From JACMNW01 sp963708425 (GTDB taxonomy: Bacteria; Pseudomonadota; Alphaproteobacteria; Rhodobacterales; Rhodobacteraceae), in the NCBI GenBank assembly GCA_963708425.1, contig OY970206.1:1-64000 (forward strand): a stretch of DNA of 64,000 nucleotides, given 5' to 3'. A model generated the notes under the pieces. The model was not told where the DNA came from and did not search any database. It worked only from the letters and a program-made list of their open reading frames with translations. Within the stretch, counting starts at the first letter, position 1; every line of letters begins with the position of its first letter. Positions 42,379 to 51,016 of this stretch are shown piece after piece. The position numbers and the translations under genes are program-made.

Positions 42379-42410
42379 CTATCCACAGGTTGTAGGAAAA
42401 TTGTGGATAA
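42379..42410. promoter_or_regulatory. Pair of DnaA-box-like 9-mers
   Basis: TTATCCACA is perfect on the minus strand (42402-42410), and CTATCCACA is on the plus strand (42379-42387), one mismatch from consensus TTATNCACA. They lie 14 bp apart in the gap between the amidotransferase and the DUF1330 gene. They may bind DnaA but could be chance. Confidence 0.35.
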
Positions 42411-42412
42411 TT

Positions 42413-42709
42413 TTAGGCGGGGTCGACCTCTTCCACCACCATCAGATCGCGGACACTTGCACCTTTGGCATGAGCGAGCGCGGCTTGATAGTCGGGCGCG
42501 TTGTAGCAGGCTACTGCAGCCTCCAGACTGGGGAAACGGGCGACGACATTGCGCGGGCGATCATTGCCCTCCAGTTGCACATAACGGCCACCGCGAGCAA
42601 GGAAAACGCCACCATGCGCCGCAATAGCTGCGGTCGCACCTTTGGCGTAACGAGTGTAAGCCTCGGCGTCGGTTACGTGCACATGGGCGATCCATAGGGC
42701 GGTTGGCAT
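42413..42709 (-). CDS. DUF1330 protein
   Basis: This is a 98-residue protein with WIAHVHVTDAEAYTRYAKGA, LARGGRYVQLEGNDRPRNVVARFPSLEAAVACYNAPDYQAALAHAKG and a DLMVVEEV end. This is the ferredoxin-like dimeric alpha-beta barrel pattern of DUF1330, an enzyme-like family without an assigned reaction. It lies 3 bp after the stop of alaS and is probably transcribed from the alaS promoter. Confidence 0.85.
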   Translation of the reverse strand: MPTALWIAHVHVTDAEAYTRYAKGATAAIAAHGGVFLARGGRYVQLEGNDRPRNVVARFPSLEAAVACYNAPDYQAALAHAKGASVRDLMVVEEVDPA

Positions 42710-42712
42710 GGC

Positions 42713-45370
42713 TTATCCCTTGATCACGGCTTCGGCGGCGGCAATTGCTGCGGCGGCACAGGTGATATCGACACCGCCGGCCTGCGCCATGTCGGGGCGA
42801 CCACCGCCACCTTTGCCACCCAAAGCTTCGGCGGCGGCGCGGGCAAGATCGACGGCAGACAGCTTGTCGATCAGGTCTTTGGTGACGCCTGCGGCAATTG
42901 CTGGTTTCGCCCCAGTATCGGCGATCAGCAGCACGGCACCAGAGCCGACGCGGGCTTTCATTTCATCAATCAGGCCGGGAAGATCTTTGCCCGAAACTCC
43001 GGTCATCACCTGAGCTATGAAGCGTATACCGTTGATTTCTTTTACATTAGTGTCAGCTTGGCCACCGCTACCCATTGCAAGTTCGCGGCGCAACTGTGCC
43101 ACTTCATTGGCCAGTTGGCGGCGTTCGTCCAGCAGGGCCTTGGCACGATCCGCCAGTTCGGTGGGCACCGTCTTCAGCACGGCGGCGACATCGGCCAAGC
43201 GTTTCATCTGGTCATTGACGTAAGCCAAAGCGCCAGTTCCCGTCAGCGCCTCGATGCGTCTGATGCCCGAGGCGGAGGCGGAATCGCTGAGCAGGATGAA
43301 CAGCCCGATTTCGCCAAGTTGCGCCACATGGGTACCGCCGCACAATTCCAGACTATAGGTCTGCCCGTCGTTGCCTTTGCCGGACCCGGGTTGGATGCCC
43401 ATTGAGACGACGCGCACCTCGTCGCCGTACTTTTCGCCAAACAGCGCCTGCGCCCCTAGCGCGCGGGCATCGTCAGGCGTCATGATGCGGGTTTCGACGG
43501 CCGAGTTTTGCCGGATGAAGCCGTTAACCTCTGCCTCGACTTGCGCCATTTCCTGCGCTGTCATGCCCTTGGAATGGCTGAAATCAAAGCGCAGACGATC
43601 CGCCGCATTCAGGCTACCGCGTTGGGCGACGTGGTTCCCAAGCGTGCGGCGCAGGGCTTCGTTCAGAAGGTGGGTGGCGGAATGGTTGGCCTGAATCGCG
43701 GCGCGCCGGTTTGAATCAACCTCCAGTGCGGCCCCCTGCCCGGTGGCAATTTCGCCTTCCGTCACCTCGGCCACGTGCAGGATCAGGCCTTGGCTCTTGC
43801 GAGTATCCGTTATGCGGGCAGCACCGGTTTCCGTGCGCAAAACACCCGCATCGCCAACCTGGCCACCACTCTCAGCGTAAAATGGCGTTTGGTTCAGAAC
43901 GATCTGTACCGACTGGCCAAGGGTTGATTTGGCAACGGCAGCGCCTGCCGACACAAGCGCCACAACTTGGCCTTCGGCACTTTGGGTGTCGTAACCCAGA
44001 AATTCGGAAGTGCCGTGTTTTTCCGCCAGATCGAACCAGATCGCAGCATCGGAAGTTTCGCCAGAGCCGGCCCAGCTGGCGCGGGCTTTGGCCTTTTGAT
44101 CGGCCATTGCGGCATCAAAACCGGCAGTGTCAACGATGCGGCCTTGTTCGCGGAGGGCGTCTTGTGTCAGATCCAGTGGGAAGCCGTAGGTATCATACAG
44201 CTTGAACGCGGCGGCACCGGGCAGTGCTGCCCCTTCGGGAAGGTGCGCCAATTCATCGTCCAGCAGGTGCAGACCGCGTTCCAAGGTTTGGCGAAAACGG
44301 GTTTCTTCCAGCCGCAGCGTCTCTTCGATCATCGCTTGGCCGCGCGTTAGTTCCGGGTAAGCGCCGCCCATTTGGGCGACCAAAGCTGGCACCAAACGGT
44401 GCATGACCGGGTCTTTTGCGCCTAGTTGGTGGGCGTGACGCATGGCGCGGCGCATGATCCGGCGCAGAACGTAGCCACGGCCTTCATTCGACGGCATCAC
44501 GCCATCTGCGATCAGGAAGCTGGTTGATCGCAGATGGTCTGCAATAACCCGGTGGTGGGTTTTGCCCGGGCCATCCGGATCGGAATTGGTGGCATGGGCC
44601 GAGGCTTCGATCAGGCTGCGCATCAAGTCGGTATCGTAGTTGTCATGCTTGCCTTGCAAAAGGGCACCGATGCGTTCCAGCCCCATGCCGGTATCAATGC
44701 TTTGTTTTGGCAATGGCACCATTGAGCCATCGGCGAGCTGTTCGTTCTGCATGAACACGAGGTTCCAGATTTCGATGAAGCGATCGCCATCCTGGTCGGC
44801 AGACCCGGGCGGACCACCCCAGATTTTATCACCGTGGTCGAAGAATATTTCTGTGCACGGGCCACACGGTCCAGTTGGTCCCATGCGCCAGAAGTTATCA
44901 TCATTGTCGATGCGTATGATGCGGCTGTCGGGCAGGCCAGCGACCTTTTTCCAGATATTCGCGGCCTCGTCGTCGGTATGGTAAACAGTGACCAACAGCT
45001 TGTCTTTCGGGATGTCGAAATCCTTGGTCAGCAGGTCCCATGCAAAGGGAATGGCGTCGGATTTGAAATAATCGCCGAAGCTGAAGTTGCCCAGCATTTC
45101 GAAAAATGTGTGATGGCGCGCGGTGTAGCCGACATTGTCCAGATCATTGTGTTTGCCGCCCGCGCGGACGCATTTCTGTGCAGTGGTGGCGCGCACATAA
45201 TCGCGGGTTTCGGCGCCGGTGAAGCAGTTCTTGAACTGCACCATACCCGAGTTGGCAAACATCAACGTCGGATCATTGCGCGGCACGAGGGATGAACTTT
45301 CCACTTCGCGATGCCCGTTTCGCACGAAGAAATCAAGAAACGTGGATCGGATATCATTCAATGAAGGCAT
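42713..45370 (-). CDS. alaS: Alanyl-tRNA synthetase
   Basis: The 885-residue protein is full length. The N-terminus MPSLNDIRSTFLDFFVRNGHREV begins the class II catalytic core with ARHHTFFEMLGNFSFGDYFK. The editing domain has HSATHLLNEALRRTLG and CGGTHVAQLGEIG, the zinc-binding His/Cys set. The C-Ala domain ends MAQAGGVDITCAAAAIAAAEAVIKG. It charges tRNA-Ala and clears Ser/Gly misacylation. It is 148 bp downstream of the recA stop and separated from it by a terminator. Confidence 0.97.
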   Translation of the reverse strand: MPSLNDIRSTFLDFFVRNGHREVESSSLVPRNDPTLMFANSGMVQFKNCFTGAETRDYVRATTAQKCVRAGGKHNDLDNVGYTARHHTFFEMLGNFSFGDYFKSDAIPFAWDLLTKDFDIPKDKLLVTVYHTDDEAANIWKKVAGLPDSRIIRIDNDDNFWRMGPTGPCGPCTEIFFDHGDKIWGGPPGSADQDGDRFIEIWNLVFMQNEQLADGSMVPLPKQSIDTGMGLERIGALLQGKHDNYDTDLMRSLIEASAHATNSDPDGPGKTHHRVIADHLRSTSFLIADGVMPSNEGRGYVLRRIMRRAMRHAHQLGAKDPVMHRLVPALVAQMGGAYPELTRGQAMIEETLRLEETRFRQTLERGLHLLDDELAHLPEGAALPGAAAFKLYDTYGFPLDLTQDALREQGRIVDTAGFDAAMADQKAKARASWAGSGETSDAAIWFDLAEKHGTSEFLGYDTQSAEGQVVALVSAGAAVAKSTLGQSVQIVLNQTPFYAESGGQVGDAGVLRTETGAARITDTRKSQGLILHVAEVTEGEIATGQGAALEVDSNRRAAIQANHSATHLLNEALRRTLGNHVAQRGSLNAADRLRFDFSHSKGMTAQEMAQVEAEVNGFIRQNSAVETRIMTPDDARALGAQALFGEKYGDEVRVVSMGIQPGSGKGNDGQTYSLELCGGTHVAQLGEIGLFILLSDSASASGIRRIEALTGTGALAYVNDQMKRLADVAAVLKTVPTELADRAKALLDERRQLANEVAQLRRELAMGSGGQADTNVKEINGIRFIAQVMTGVSGKDLPGLIDEMKARVGSGAVLLIADTGAKPAIAAGVTKDLIDKLSAVDLARAAAEALGGKGGGGRPDMAQAGGVDITCAAAAIAAAEAVIKG

Positions 45371-45463
45371 TATCTTGTGGCTCTCTGACGGGCAAAACGA
45401 CTGGGTTCGGCCCTTCGTTTAGCGGTGCAGGCTTTGCCTGTCTATCTTAACAAGCGGCAACGT

Positions 45464-45498
45464 AAAAAAAACGGGCCGGGGAAAACGCCCCCGGCCCG
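45464..45498 (-). terminator. Rho-independent terminator after recA
   Basis: Read on the minus strand, a 10-bp stem CGGGCCGGGG / CCCCGGCCCG (45498-45489 and 45481-45472) with a 7-nt loop is followed by eight T residues (45471-45464). It terminates recA ahead of alaS. Confidence 0.93.
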
Positions 45499-45518
45499 AA
45501 AATTCGACCACATAAGGT

Positions 45519-46592
45519 TTACATATCGACGACATCGTCACCAACAGCGGCCTCGACCATATGAAAATCCAAGCCGTTGGCGGCCCGGATTTTGTCTTCG
45601 ATTGCTGTTGCTACTGCCGGATTTGCCTTCAGGAACTGCTTGGCATTATCGCGGCCCTGGCCGATGCGTTCATCGCCATAAGAATACCACGAGCCGGATT
45701 TTTCGACGACGCCAACCTTGACGCCCAGATCGACCAGTTCGCCAACTTTCGAAATACCCTCGCCATACATGATATCAAATTCGACCTGCTTGAAGGGCGG
45801 CGCTACCTTGTTCTTCACCACCTTGACGCGGGTGGTGTTGCCGACCACTTCGTCACGGTCCTTGATGGCACCAATGCGGCGAATATCAAGGCGAACCGAG
45901 GCGTAGAATTTCAGCGCATTGCCACCGGTTGTGGTTTCTGGCGAGCCAAACATGACGCCGATTTTCATGCGGATCTGGTTGATGAAAATCACCATGCAGT
46001 TGCTGCGACCGATGCTGGCGGTCAGTTTTCGCATGGCCTGACTCATCAGCCGAGCTTGAGCGCCCATCTGCATATCACCCATATCGCCTTCGATTTCCGA
46101 CTTTGGCGTCAGGGCGGCAACCGAATCCACCACCACAAGGCTGACGGCACCGGAGCGGACCAACGTATCGACAATTTCCAGCGCTTGCTCGCCAGTGTCA
46201 GGTTGGCTGATCAGCAATTCATCAAGATCAACGCCCAGCTTTTTGGCATATTGCGGGTCGAGCGCGTGTTCGGCGTCGACAAAGGCGCAGACGCCGCCTT
46301 TTTTCTGTTCTTCGGCGACCACGTGCAGGGTCAGCGTGGTTTTGCCGGATGATTCCGGACCGTAGATTTCGATGATCCGCCCCTTCGGCAAACCACCAAT
46401 CCCTAGGGCAATATCAAGGCCGATGCTGCCAGTAGATGTCGCCTCGATATCCATCGCCGGGCTGTCCACCCCCAGTCGCATGATCGAGCCTTTGCCGAAC
46501 TGCCGTTCGATCTGTGCAAGCGCGCTTTCCAACGCCTTAGACTTATCCATATCGCGCTTTCCGTTCAGATCAAGGAGTGTCGCCGATGCCAT
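45519..46592 (-). CDS. recA: RecA recombinase
   Basis: The 357-residue RecA has the P-loop GPESSGKTT, Walker B SLVVVDSVAAL, and the L1 and L2 DNA-binding loops (RLMSQAMRKLTASIGRSN and FGSPETTTGGNALKFYASVRLD). The N-terminal domain is KALESALAQIERQFGKGSIMRLG, where the conserved family begins. ATG 46592 adds a short extension of about 15 residues, and ATG 46550 is an alternative start. It acts in homologous repair and as LexA coprotease. An SOS box lies 50 bp upstream. Confidence 0.97.
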   Translation of the reverse strand: MASATLLDLNGKRDMDKSKALESALAQIERQFGKGSIMRLGVDSPAMDIEATSTGSIGLDIALGIGGLPKGRIIEIYGPESSGKTTLTLHVVAEEQKKGGVCAFVDAEHALDPQYAKKLGVDLDELLISQPDTGEQALEIVDTLVRSGAVSLVVVDSVAALTPKSEIEGDMGDMQMGAQARLMSQAMRKLTASIGRSNCMVIFINQIRMKIGVMFGSPETTTGGNALKFYASVRLDIRRIGAIKDRDEVVGNTTRVKVVKNKVAPPFKQVEFDIMYGEGISKVGELVDLGVKVGVVEKSGSWYSYGDERIGQGRDNAKQFLKANPAVATAIEDKIRAANGLDFHMVEAAVGDDVVDM

Positions 46593-46641
46593 ATGCCTAT
46601 CCTTATTTCACAGCCGCAGATCAGCGGCAATCATTGCGTTT

Positions 46642-46656
46642 GTTCCCCAAGTGTTC
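46642..46656. promoter_or_regulatory. LexA (SOS) box of recA
   Basis: GTTC at 46642-46645 and GTTC at 46653-46656 are separated by exactly 7 bp. On the minus (recA) strand this reads GAAC-N7-GAAC, the direct-repeat LexA site established for Rhodobacter and other alphaproteobacteria. It lies 50-64 bp upstream of the recA start, a standard operator position. Confidence 0.9.
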
Positions 46657-46782
46657 TTTTGTGTATGGGACCAAAAGAAGAACATTTCAATCTCTTTCTC
46701 TTACAATCAGCTTTTTCTGAAAACCATTAAAGGTTAGTTAAGGCACGAGCTAAACTTGGATGTTTTCTGCAAAGGAGTGGTA

Positions 46783-47385
46783 ATGCTGGTTTTCTGGAAG
46801 CCAAAACTGGTATTCTTGGCCACGCCAAAGACAGGAACAACGGCTATCGAAACGGCGCTCGAATCGCTTGCGGCAGTTTCAATTTTGAGGCCACCGCCGC
46901 TGAAGCATACGTCGGTTGCACGCTATAATCGCTACTTGCGCCCGTATTTTGATGACGCTGCCGGCGGGTCACTTTCCGTGGTCGCCTTGATCCGCGAGCC
47001 ACGCGATTGGCTGGGCAGTTGGTACCGTTACAGACAGCGTGACGGTCTTTCCAACGCACAGAAGAGTACGAAGGGTGTGAGCTTCGACGAGTTTGTCCAG
47101 GCCTATTGCCGCGACGATCGACCAGAATTCGCAAGTGTCGGATCGCAGGCGAAGTTTCTGCAGCCACACGGCGGCAAGCCGGTCGATCATTTGTTTCGCT
47201 ACGAAGATATCGACGCATTTGTTCATTATCTGGAAGAAAAGCTGGATTGCGAGATATTGCTGCCACGCCTTAACGTGTCGCCGCCCGGCAGTCTGGAGTT
47301 GAGTGCGCAAACGGAGGCGCTGTTGCACCGCTTTGCCGCCAAGGATTTTGCCATGTATCGGTCGTTGCAGCCCGCGGCTGCTTGA
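46783..47385 (+). CDS. Sulfotransferase-family protein
   Basis: ATG 46783, preceded by AAAGGAGTGGTA, gives a 200-residue protein. ATPKTGTTAIETAL near residue 12-25 resembles the 5'-phosphosulfate (PAPS) binding loop. LIREPRDWLGSWYRYRQRDG near residue 67-86 resembles the 3'-phosphate site. FRYEDIDAFVHYLEE also fits. These are the hallmarks of small sulfotransferases. The acceptor is unknown. The gene is single, between recA and the convergent cckA, with stop codons 5 bp apart. Confidence 0.8.
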   Translation: MLVFWKPKLVFLATPKTGTTAIETALESLAAVSILRPPPLKHTSVARYNRYLRPYFDDAAGGSLSVVALIREPRDWLGSWYRYRQRDGLSNAQKSTKGVSFDEFVQAYCRDDRPEFASVGSQAKFLQPHGGKPVDHLFRYEDIDAFVHYLEEKLDCEILLPRLNVSPPGSLELSAQTEALLHRFAAKDFAMYRSLQPAAA

Positions 47386-47390
47386 CGCGG

Positions 47391-49697
47391 CTAATGTAGT
47401 TGGCCCTGCACTGTATCGGTCAAGTCAATCAATGAGAATGGCTTGGGCAGAAACACCGAATTTGGAATGCGTGCCTGGTCCTCGGACAGGCAGTCTTCGG
47501 CATAGCCCGACACAAAGATCACCCGGACATCGGGGCGCGATAGCAGGGCTTCGCGCACCCAGCTGGGCCCATCCATGCCCGGCATAACCACGTCAGTTAC
47601 AAAGACATCCACCTCTAGGGTCGGGTCTTCTAAGGTCTTCAGCGCTTCTTCGGCATTTTCCGCCTCAAGCACAGTATAGCCGCGCATCCGCAAGGCGCGG
47701 CTGGCAAAGGCGCGCACTGGCGCTTCGTCTTCGACCAGCAGAACGACGCCTTCGCCTTGTCTCATCAGCTGGCGGCGCGGATCTTTGACGATAATGGGGG
47801 CATCAACTACTTCTGGCTCGTGAACGGGGAAGAAGATCTGGAACGTCGATCCTTCGCCCAAGATACTGTCGACAAAGATGAAGCCGCCCGATTGCTTTAC
47901 GATGCCGTAGACGGTGGATAGGCCAAGGCCAGTGCCTTCGCCGACACGCTTGGTGGTGAAGAACGGCTCGAATATCTTTTGCAGCCGGTCTTCGGGGATG
48001 CCGCATCCAGTATCTATCACATGGATGATGGCATAGTCGCCAGCTGGTACGGTGGCGCGATCACGATGTAGGTCTTCGGTCAGGGTCGTCTGTTCGGTTT
48101 CGATGCGGATGGTACCGCCCTGATCCATTGCATCGCGGGCGTTGACGACAAGGTTCATCAAAACCTGTTCCAGCTTTCGTTTATCGGCCCGGATGAAGCC
48201 CAGGCCCTGCGCGTGAGCAACGCGGAGCTTTACCTTTTCCCCAAGCAGGCGGTTCAACAGATGGGTCAAGTCTGACAACACATCTTGCAGATCAATCTGT
48301 TCGGGCTTCAGCGTTTGCTTGCGCGAAAAGGCCAGCAGTTGCGCGACAAGGCTGGCGGCACGATTGGCGTTCTGGTGGATTTGCACCAAATCGGCATAGT
48401 CATGATCTTCACGGTCATGGCGCAGCAGCAGCAAATCGCAGTGGCCCGAGATTGCAGTTAGCAAATTATTGAAATCGTGTGCGATACCACCTGTAAGTTG
48501 GCCGATTGCCTGCATTTTCTGGCTTTGTACGAACTGCGCTTCCAACGTTTTCAGTGCGGTTGCGTCGGTTAGAACTGCAAGGATGCCGGGTCTGCCAAGA
48601 TCGACCGACCGACGCAGACTGACGTGCAAGAACTGTTCAGCATCATCGCCTCGGGCGCGCAGAACTTCGGCGGCAACCTGCACGCGCTCGCTGACTACAT
48701 CGCCCAGCCAATCCGCAACCGGGCGACCCAGCCCCTCGAACAAGTCGTGGAACATCTGGCCAGCGACCACATCCAGCGACAGAAGATCGCGCGCTGTGCG
48801 GTTGGCGACGATCAAGGTGCCATCAGCGGTGAATTTCATCAGCGCCACTGGGACATGCTCGAAATCGGCCAGCATGGTGTTGCCCAGTGTTAGCGTTGGC
48901 ACTGGCATCAGGTAAATCTCGCGCCGCTCACCGGCCCCTTCGACCTCGGCAAGAATGGCGCGTACCGGGCCGGTGCTTGCGTTAACCTCCACCTCTTCGC
49001 CGGAGCGGCTGCCGGGGGTGTTGAAAACCTGATCGAGCCGTTTGGGCCGCGCGCCCAGCAAGCGACGCATCGCCTCGTTTGAAAACAGAACAACGCCGGT
49101 TTTGTTGGCGACGAGCATTGGCAGGCTAAGGGATTCGGCCCCACGCCCGGCAGTGGAACGATCCAGAAATTCTTCCAATCGCCACAGAAACCGCTGCGTC
49201 GCAATTTTGTGAACCGTCAGGCGGGTATGACCTCGCCGCGTTACCACATCTTCGCGTGCGGTGCCCAGATTGGCCGCACGGCTTTGCAGCCGAAACAGCA
49301 CAGCACTTGGATTGGCAAAGTGGTCTTGCAGGGTGGCAACCAGCGTGATGCCATCTTTCGCGCCAAAACGGTCGACGGCGGCGGTATTTTGATATTCGAC
49401 CTGCCCGACATCATCGGTGGTAAAGCAGGGTGCTGCATCAAGGCCGATCAGCGCTGCAAGCCGTTTATCAACACCCAGACTGCGCGTTGTGCCTATGAAT
49501 GCCAGCGTTCTAACCATGACGGCCAAGACGGCAAAGGTGGCACCCGCCACCATGGCGATCATCCGTATCGCGGCGTCGGGTACCAACAGCCCCACCGCGA
49601 TGCAGCCGACTGCCACGACGAAAAGCACCCAGATACGTCCAGACAGCGTGCGGGCCGTATTGATCACACCGCCTTTTTTGGATCGTGTTCGTGCCAC
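47391..49697 (-). CDS. cckA: CckA-type hybrid sensor histidine kinase
   Basis: The 768-residue protein has two N-terminal membrane helices (IWVLFVVAVGCIAVGLLVP and MIAMVAGATFAVLAVMV) and two PAS-like domains. The HisKA domain has its phosphoacceptor His in LTGGIAHDFNNLLTAISGH near residue 400. The HATPase_c domain has NLVVNARDAM, DTGCGIP and GTGLGLSTVYGIVKQSGG. The C-terminal receiver has VVLLVEDEAPVRAF and Asp in VFVTDVVMPGMDG. This is the CckA layout, the kinase that feeds ChpT-CtrA and controls the cell cycle, motility and gene transfer in alphaproteobacteria. No chpT or ctrA is in the window. Confidence 0.9.
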   Translation of the reverse strand: MARTRSKKGGVINTARTLSGRIWVLFVVAVGCIAVGLLVPDAAIRMIAMVAGATFAVLAVMVRTLAFIGTTRSLGVDKRLAALIGLDAAPCFTTDDVGQVEYQNTAAVDRFGAKDGITLVATLQDHFANPSAVLFRLQSRAANLGTAREDVVTRRGHTRLTVHKIATQRFLWRLEEFLDRSTAGRGAESLSLPMLVANKTGVVLFSNEAMRRLLGARPKRLDQVFNTPGSRSGEEVEVNASTGPVRAILAEVEGAGERREIYLMPVPTLTLGNTMLADFEHVPVALMKFTADGTLIVANRTARDLLSLDVVAGQMFHDLFEGLGRPVADWLGDVVSERVQVAAEVLRARGDDAEQFLHVSLRRSVDLGRPGILAVLTDATALKTLEAQFVQSQKMQAIGQLTGGIAHDFNNLLTAISGHCDLLLLRHDREDHDYADLVQIHQNANRAASLVAQLLAFSRKQTLKPEQIDLQDVLSDLTHLLNRLLGEKVKLRVAHAQGLGFIRADKRKLEQVLMNLVVNARDAMDQGGTIRIETEQTTLTEDLHRDRATVPAGDYAIIHVIDTGCGIPEDRLQKIFEPFFTTKRVGEGTGLGLSTVYGIVKQSGGFIFVDSILGEGSTFQIFFPVHEPEVVDAPIIVKDPRRQLMRQGEGVVLLVEDEAPVRAFASRALRMRGYTVLEAENAEEALKTLEDPTLEVDVFVTDVVMPGMDGPSWVREALLSRPDVRVIFVSGYAEDCLSEDQARIPNSVFLPKPFSLIDLTDTVQGQLH

Positions 49698-49797
49698 ATG
49701 CCCACCCCGCCCGGAACTCTGATGGCTCCATAGGCAGGGCTATTCGTTAATTGGGGCTTAATACTGTCGAAGAAACAGTCAGAAGTTGTCTAATATT

Positions 49798-50952
49798 CTA
49801 AGGTATTCGCGTTAAGATAGAGATGAAGAAGCCGTCGCCGCCATCAAGCGGGGTAAATGTCCGCTGCGACGTCTGTAGCCAGCCTGGGTGGCGGTGCAGG
49901 AAGCGGACGATTTGGTGCTGGTTCTCGTCGGATAGCAGCGAACAGGTTACGTAAGCGAGCAGGCCAGTCGGCGCGACCAAAAGGGCACTCTTGTCCAGAA
50001 TTTCCGATTGAATTTCGATGACCTCGGCGAGCCTGGCTTCGGTTAGTGCCCATTTGCCTTGCGGATCGCGCCGCCAACTGCCGGAGCCTGAACAGGGCGC
50101 ATCGACCAGCACCAAATCATAGGGCGCGTTTTGGCCCGGATCGGTCGAAATGGTGACGGCGACCCCTGCCCGCCTGGCGCGTTCAGCCAGACCACGCATC
50201 CGGGCTGGATTGGCGTCGTGCGCCCATATTTTGACATTGGCGCGCGCAGCAAGGGCCAAGGTCTTGCCGCCGCCACCTGCGCAGTAGTCGAGCACCTTTT
50301 GGCCCGATGTCAGGGGGATTGCTTCGACGACAGCTTGCGATGCGGCGTCTTGAAGTTCGATCAGACCATCAAGATACATTTGCGTTGTCATAAGCTTGCG
50401 ACTGGGAGTTAAGACGTGAAGTGAAGCTTCGGCCATAGGATGTGGAGCAGTGTTGATGCCGTCATCCGCCAGCAGGGCTGCTGCAGCGGTTCGGGTTGTG
50501 CGCGCCAGATTGACGCGTAGAAACACGGGTGCGCGTTGCTGCAGCGCGCGCATGATCGGGGCGAATTGGTCACCAAGGCTGTGTTGCAGGCGGGGGGCGA
50601 GCCAATCGGGGCAATCCAAAGCTTCGTTTTTGGTCGCAGCGCGCGGGGCATCCAATGCAGTAGCCGGTGCCGGGGCGTGGCCGTCGCCGGTGAAGAGCGC
50701 CGCTTCGTCTTGACCCGTCGCGCGTAACCTGCCCAGCATCAATCCGCGGCCAGTGTCGCCGCCACCAAGGGCCGCGAAAGATCGTTTGCAGCGCCATGCG
50801 TCAAACACCAGATCGCGAATAGCGGCCCTGTCCCCTGACCCCGCAAAGCGATTGCTCCGGCCCCACGCGGTTAGTGCCGGTTCAAGCGGGGTGCCGCCAA
50901 GTACCCGGTCAAGGATTTCTATGGCGGCAGATATGCGGGCGGCGGGCGTCAT
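49798..50952 (-). CDS. RsmB-type rRNA m5C methyltransferase (NOL1/NOP2/Sun family)
   Basis: This is a 384-residue protein. An N-terminal NusB-like domain (to about 130) precedes the methyltransferase core. Its SAM motif is VLDYCAGGGGKTLALAARA, the acid/catalytic segment DAPCSGSGSWRRDPQGK (Cys of motif IV), and LLAYVTCSLLSDENQ (the second Cys). It should methylate cytosine 967-type position of 16S rRNA or another RNA. The gene is 64 bp downstream of guaB in the same direction and may share its transcript. Confidence 0.88.
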   Translation of the reverse strand: MTPAARISAAIEILDRVLGGTPLEPALTAWGRSNRFAGSGDRAAIRDLVFDAWRCKRSFAALGGGDTGRGLMLGRLRATGQDEAALFTGDGHAPAPATALDAPRAATKNEALDCPDWLAPRLQHSLGDQFAPIMRALQQRAPVFLRVNLARTTRTAAAALLADDGINTAPHPMAEASLHVLTPSRKLMTTQMYLDGLIELQDAASQAVVEAIPLTSGQKVLDYCAGGGGKTLALAARANVKIWAHDANPARMRGLAERARRAGVAVTISTDPGQNAPYDLVLVDAPCSGSGSWRRDPQGKWALTEARLAEVIEIQSEILDKSALLVAPTGLLAYVTCSLLSDENQHQIVRFLHRHPGWLQTSQRTFTPLDGGDGFFISILTRIP

Positions 50953-51016
50953 CCGCGGCTAATATTTCGGGTAAGGATACCGCTATACCGCATTGTTAAT
51001 ACGCCCATATCCAGCA

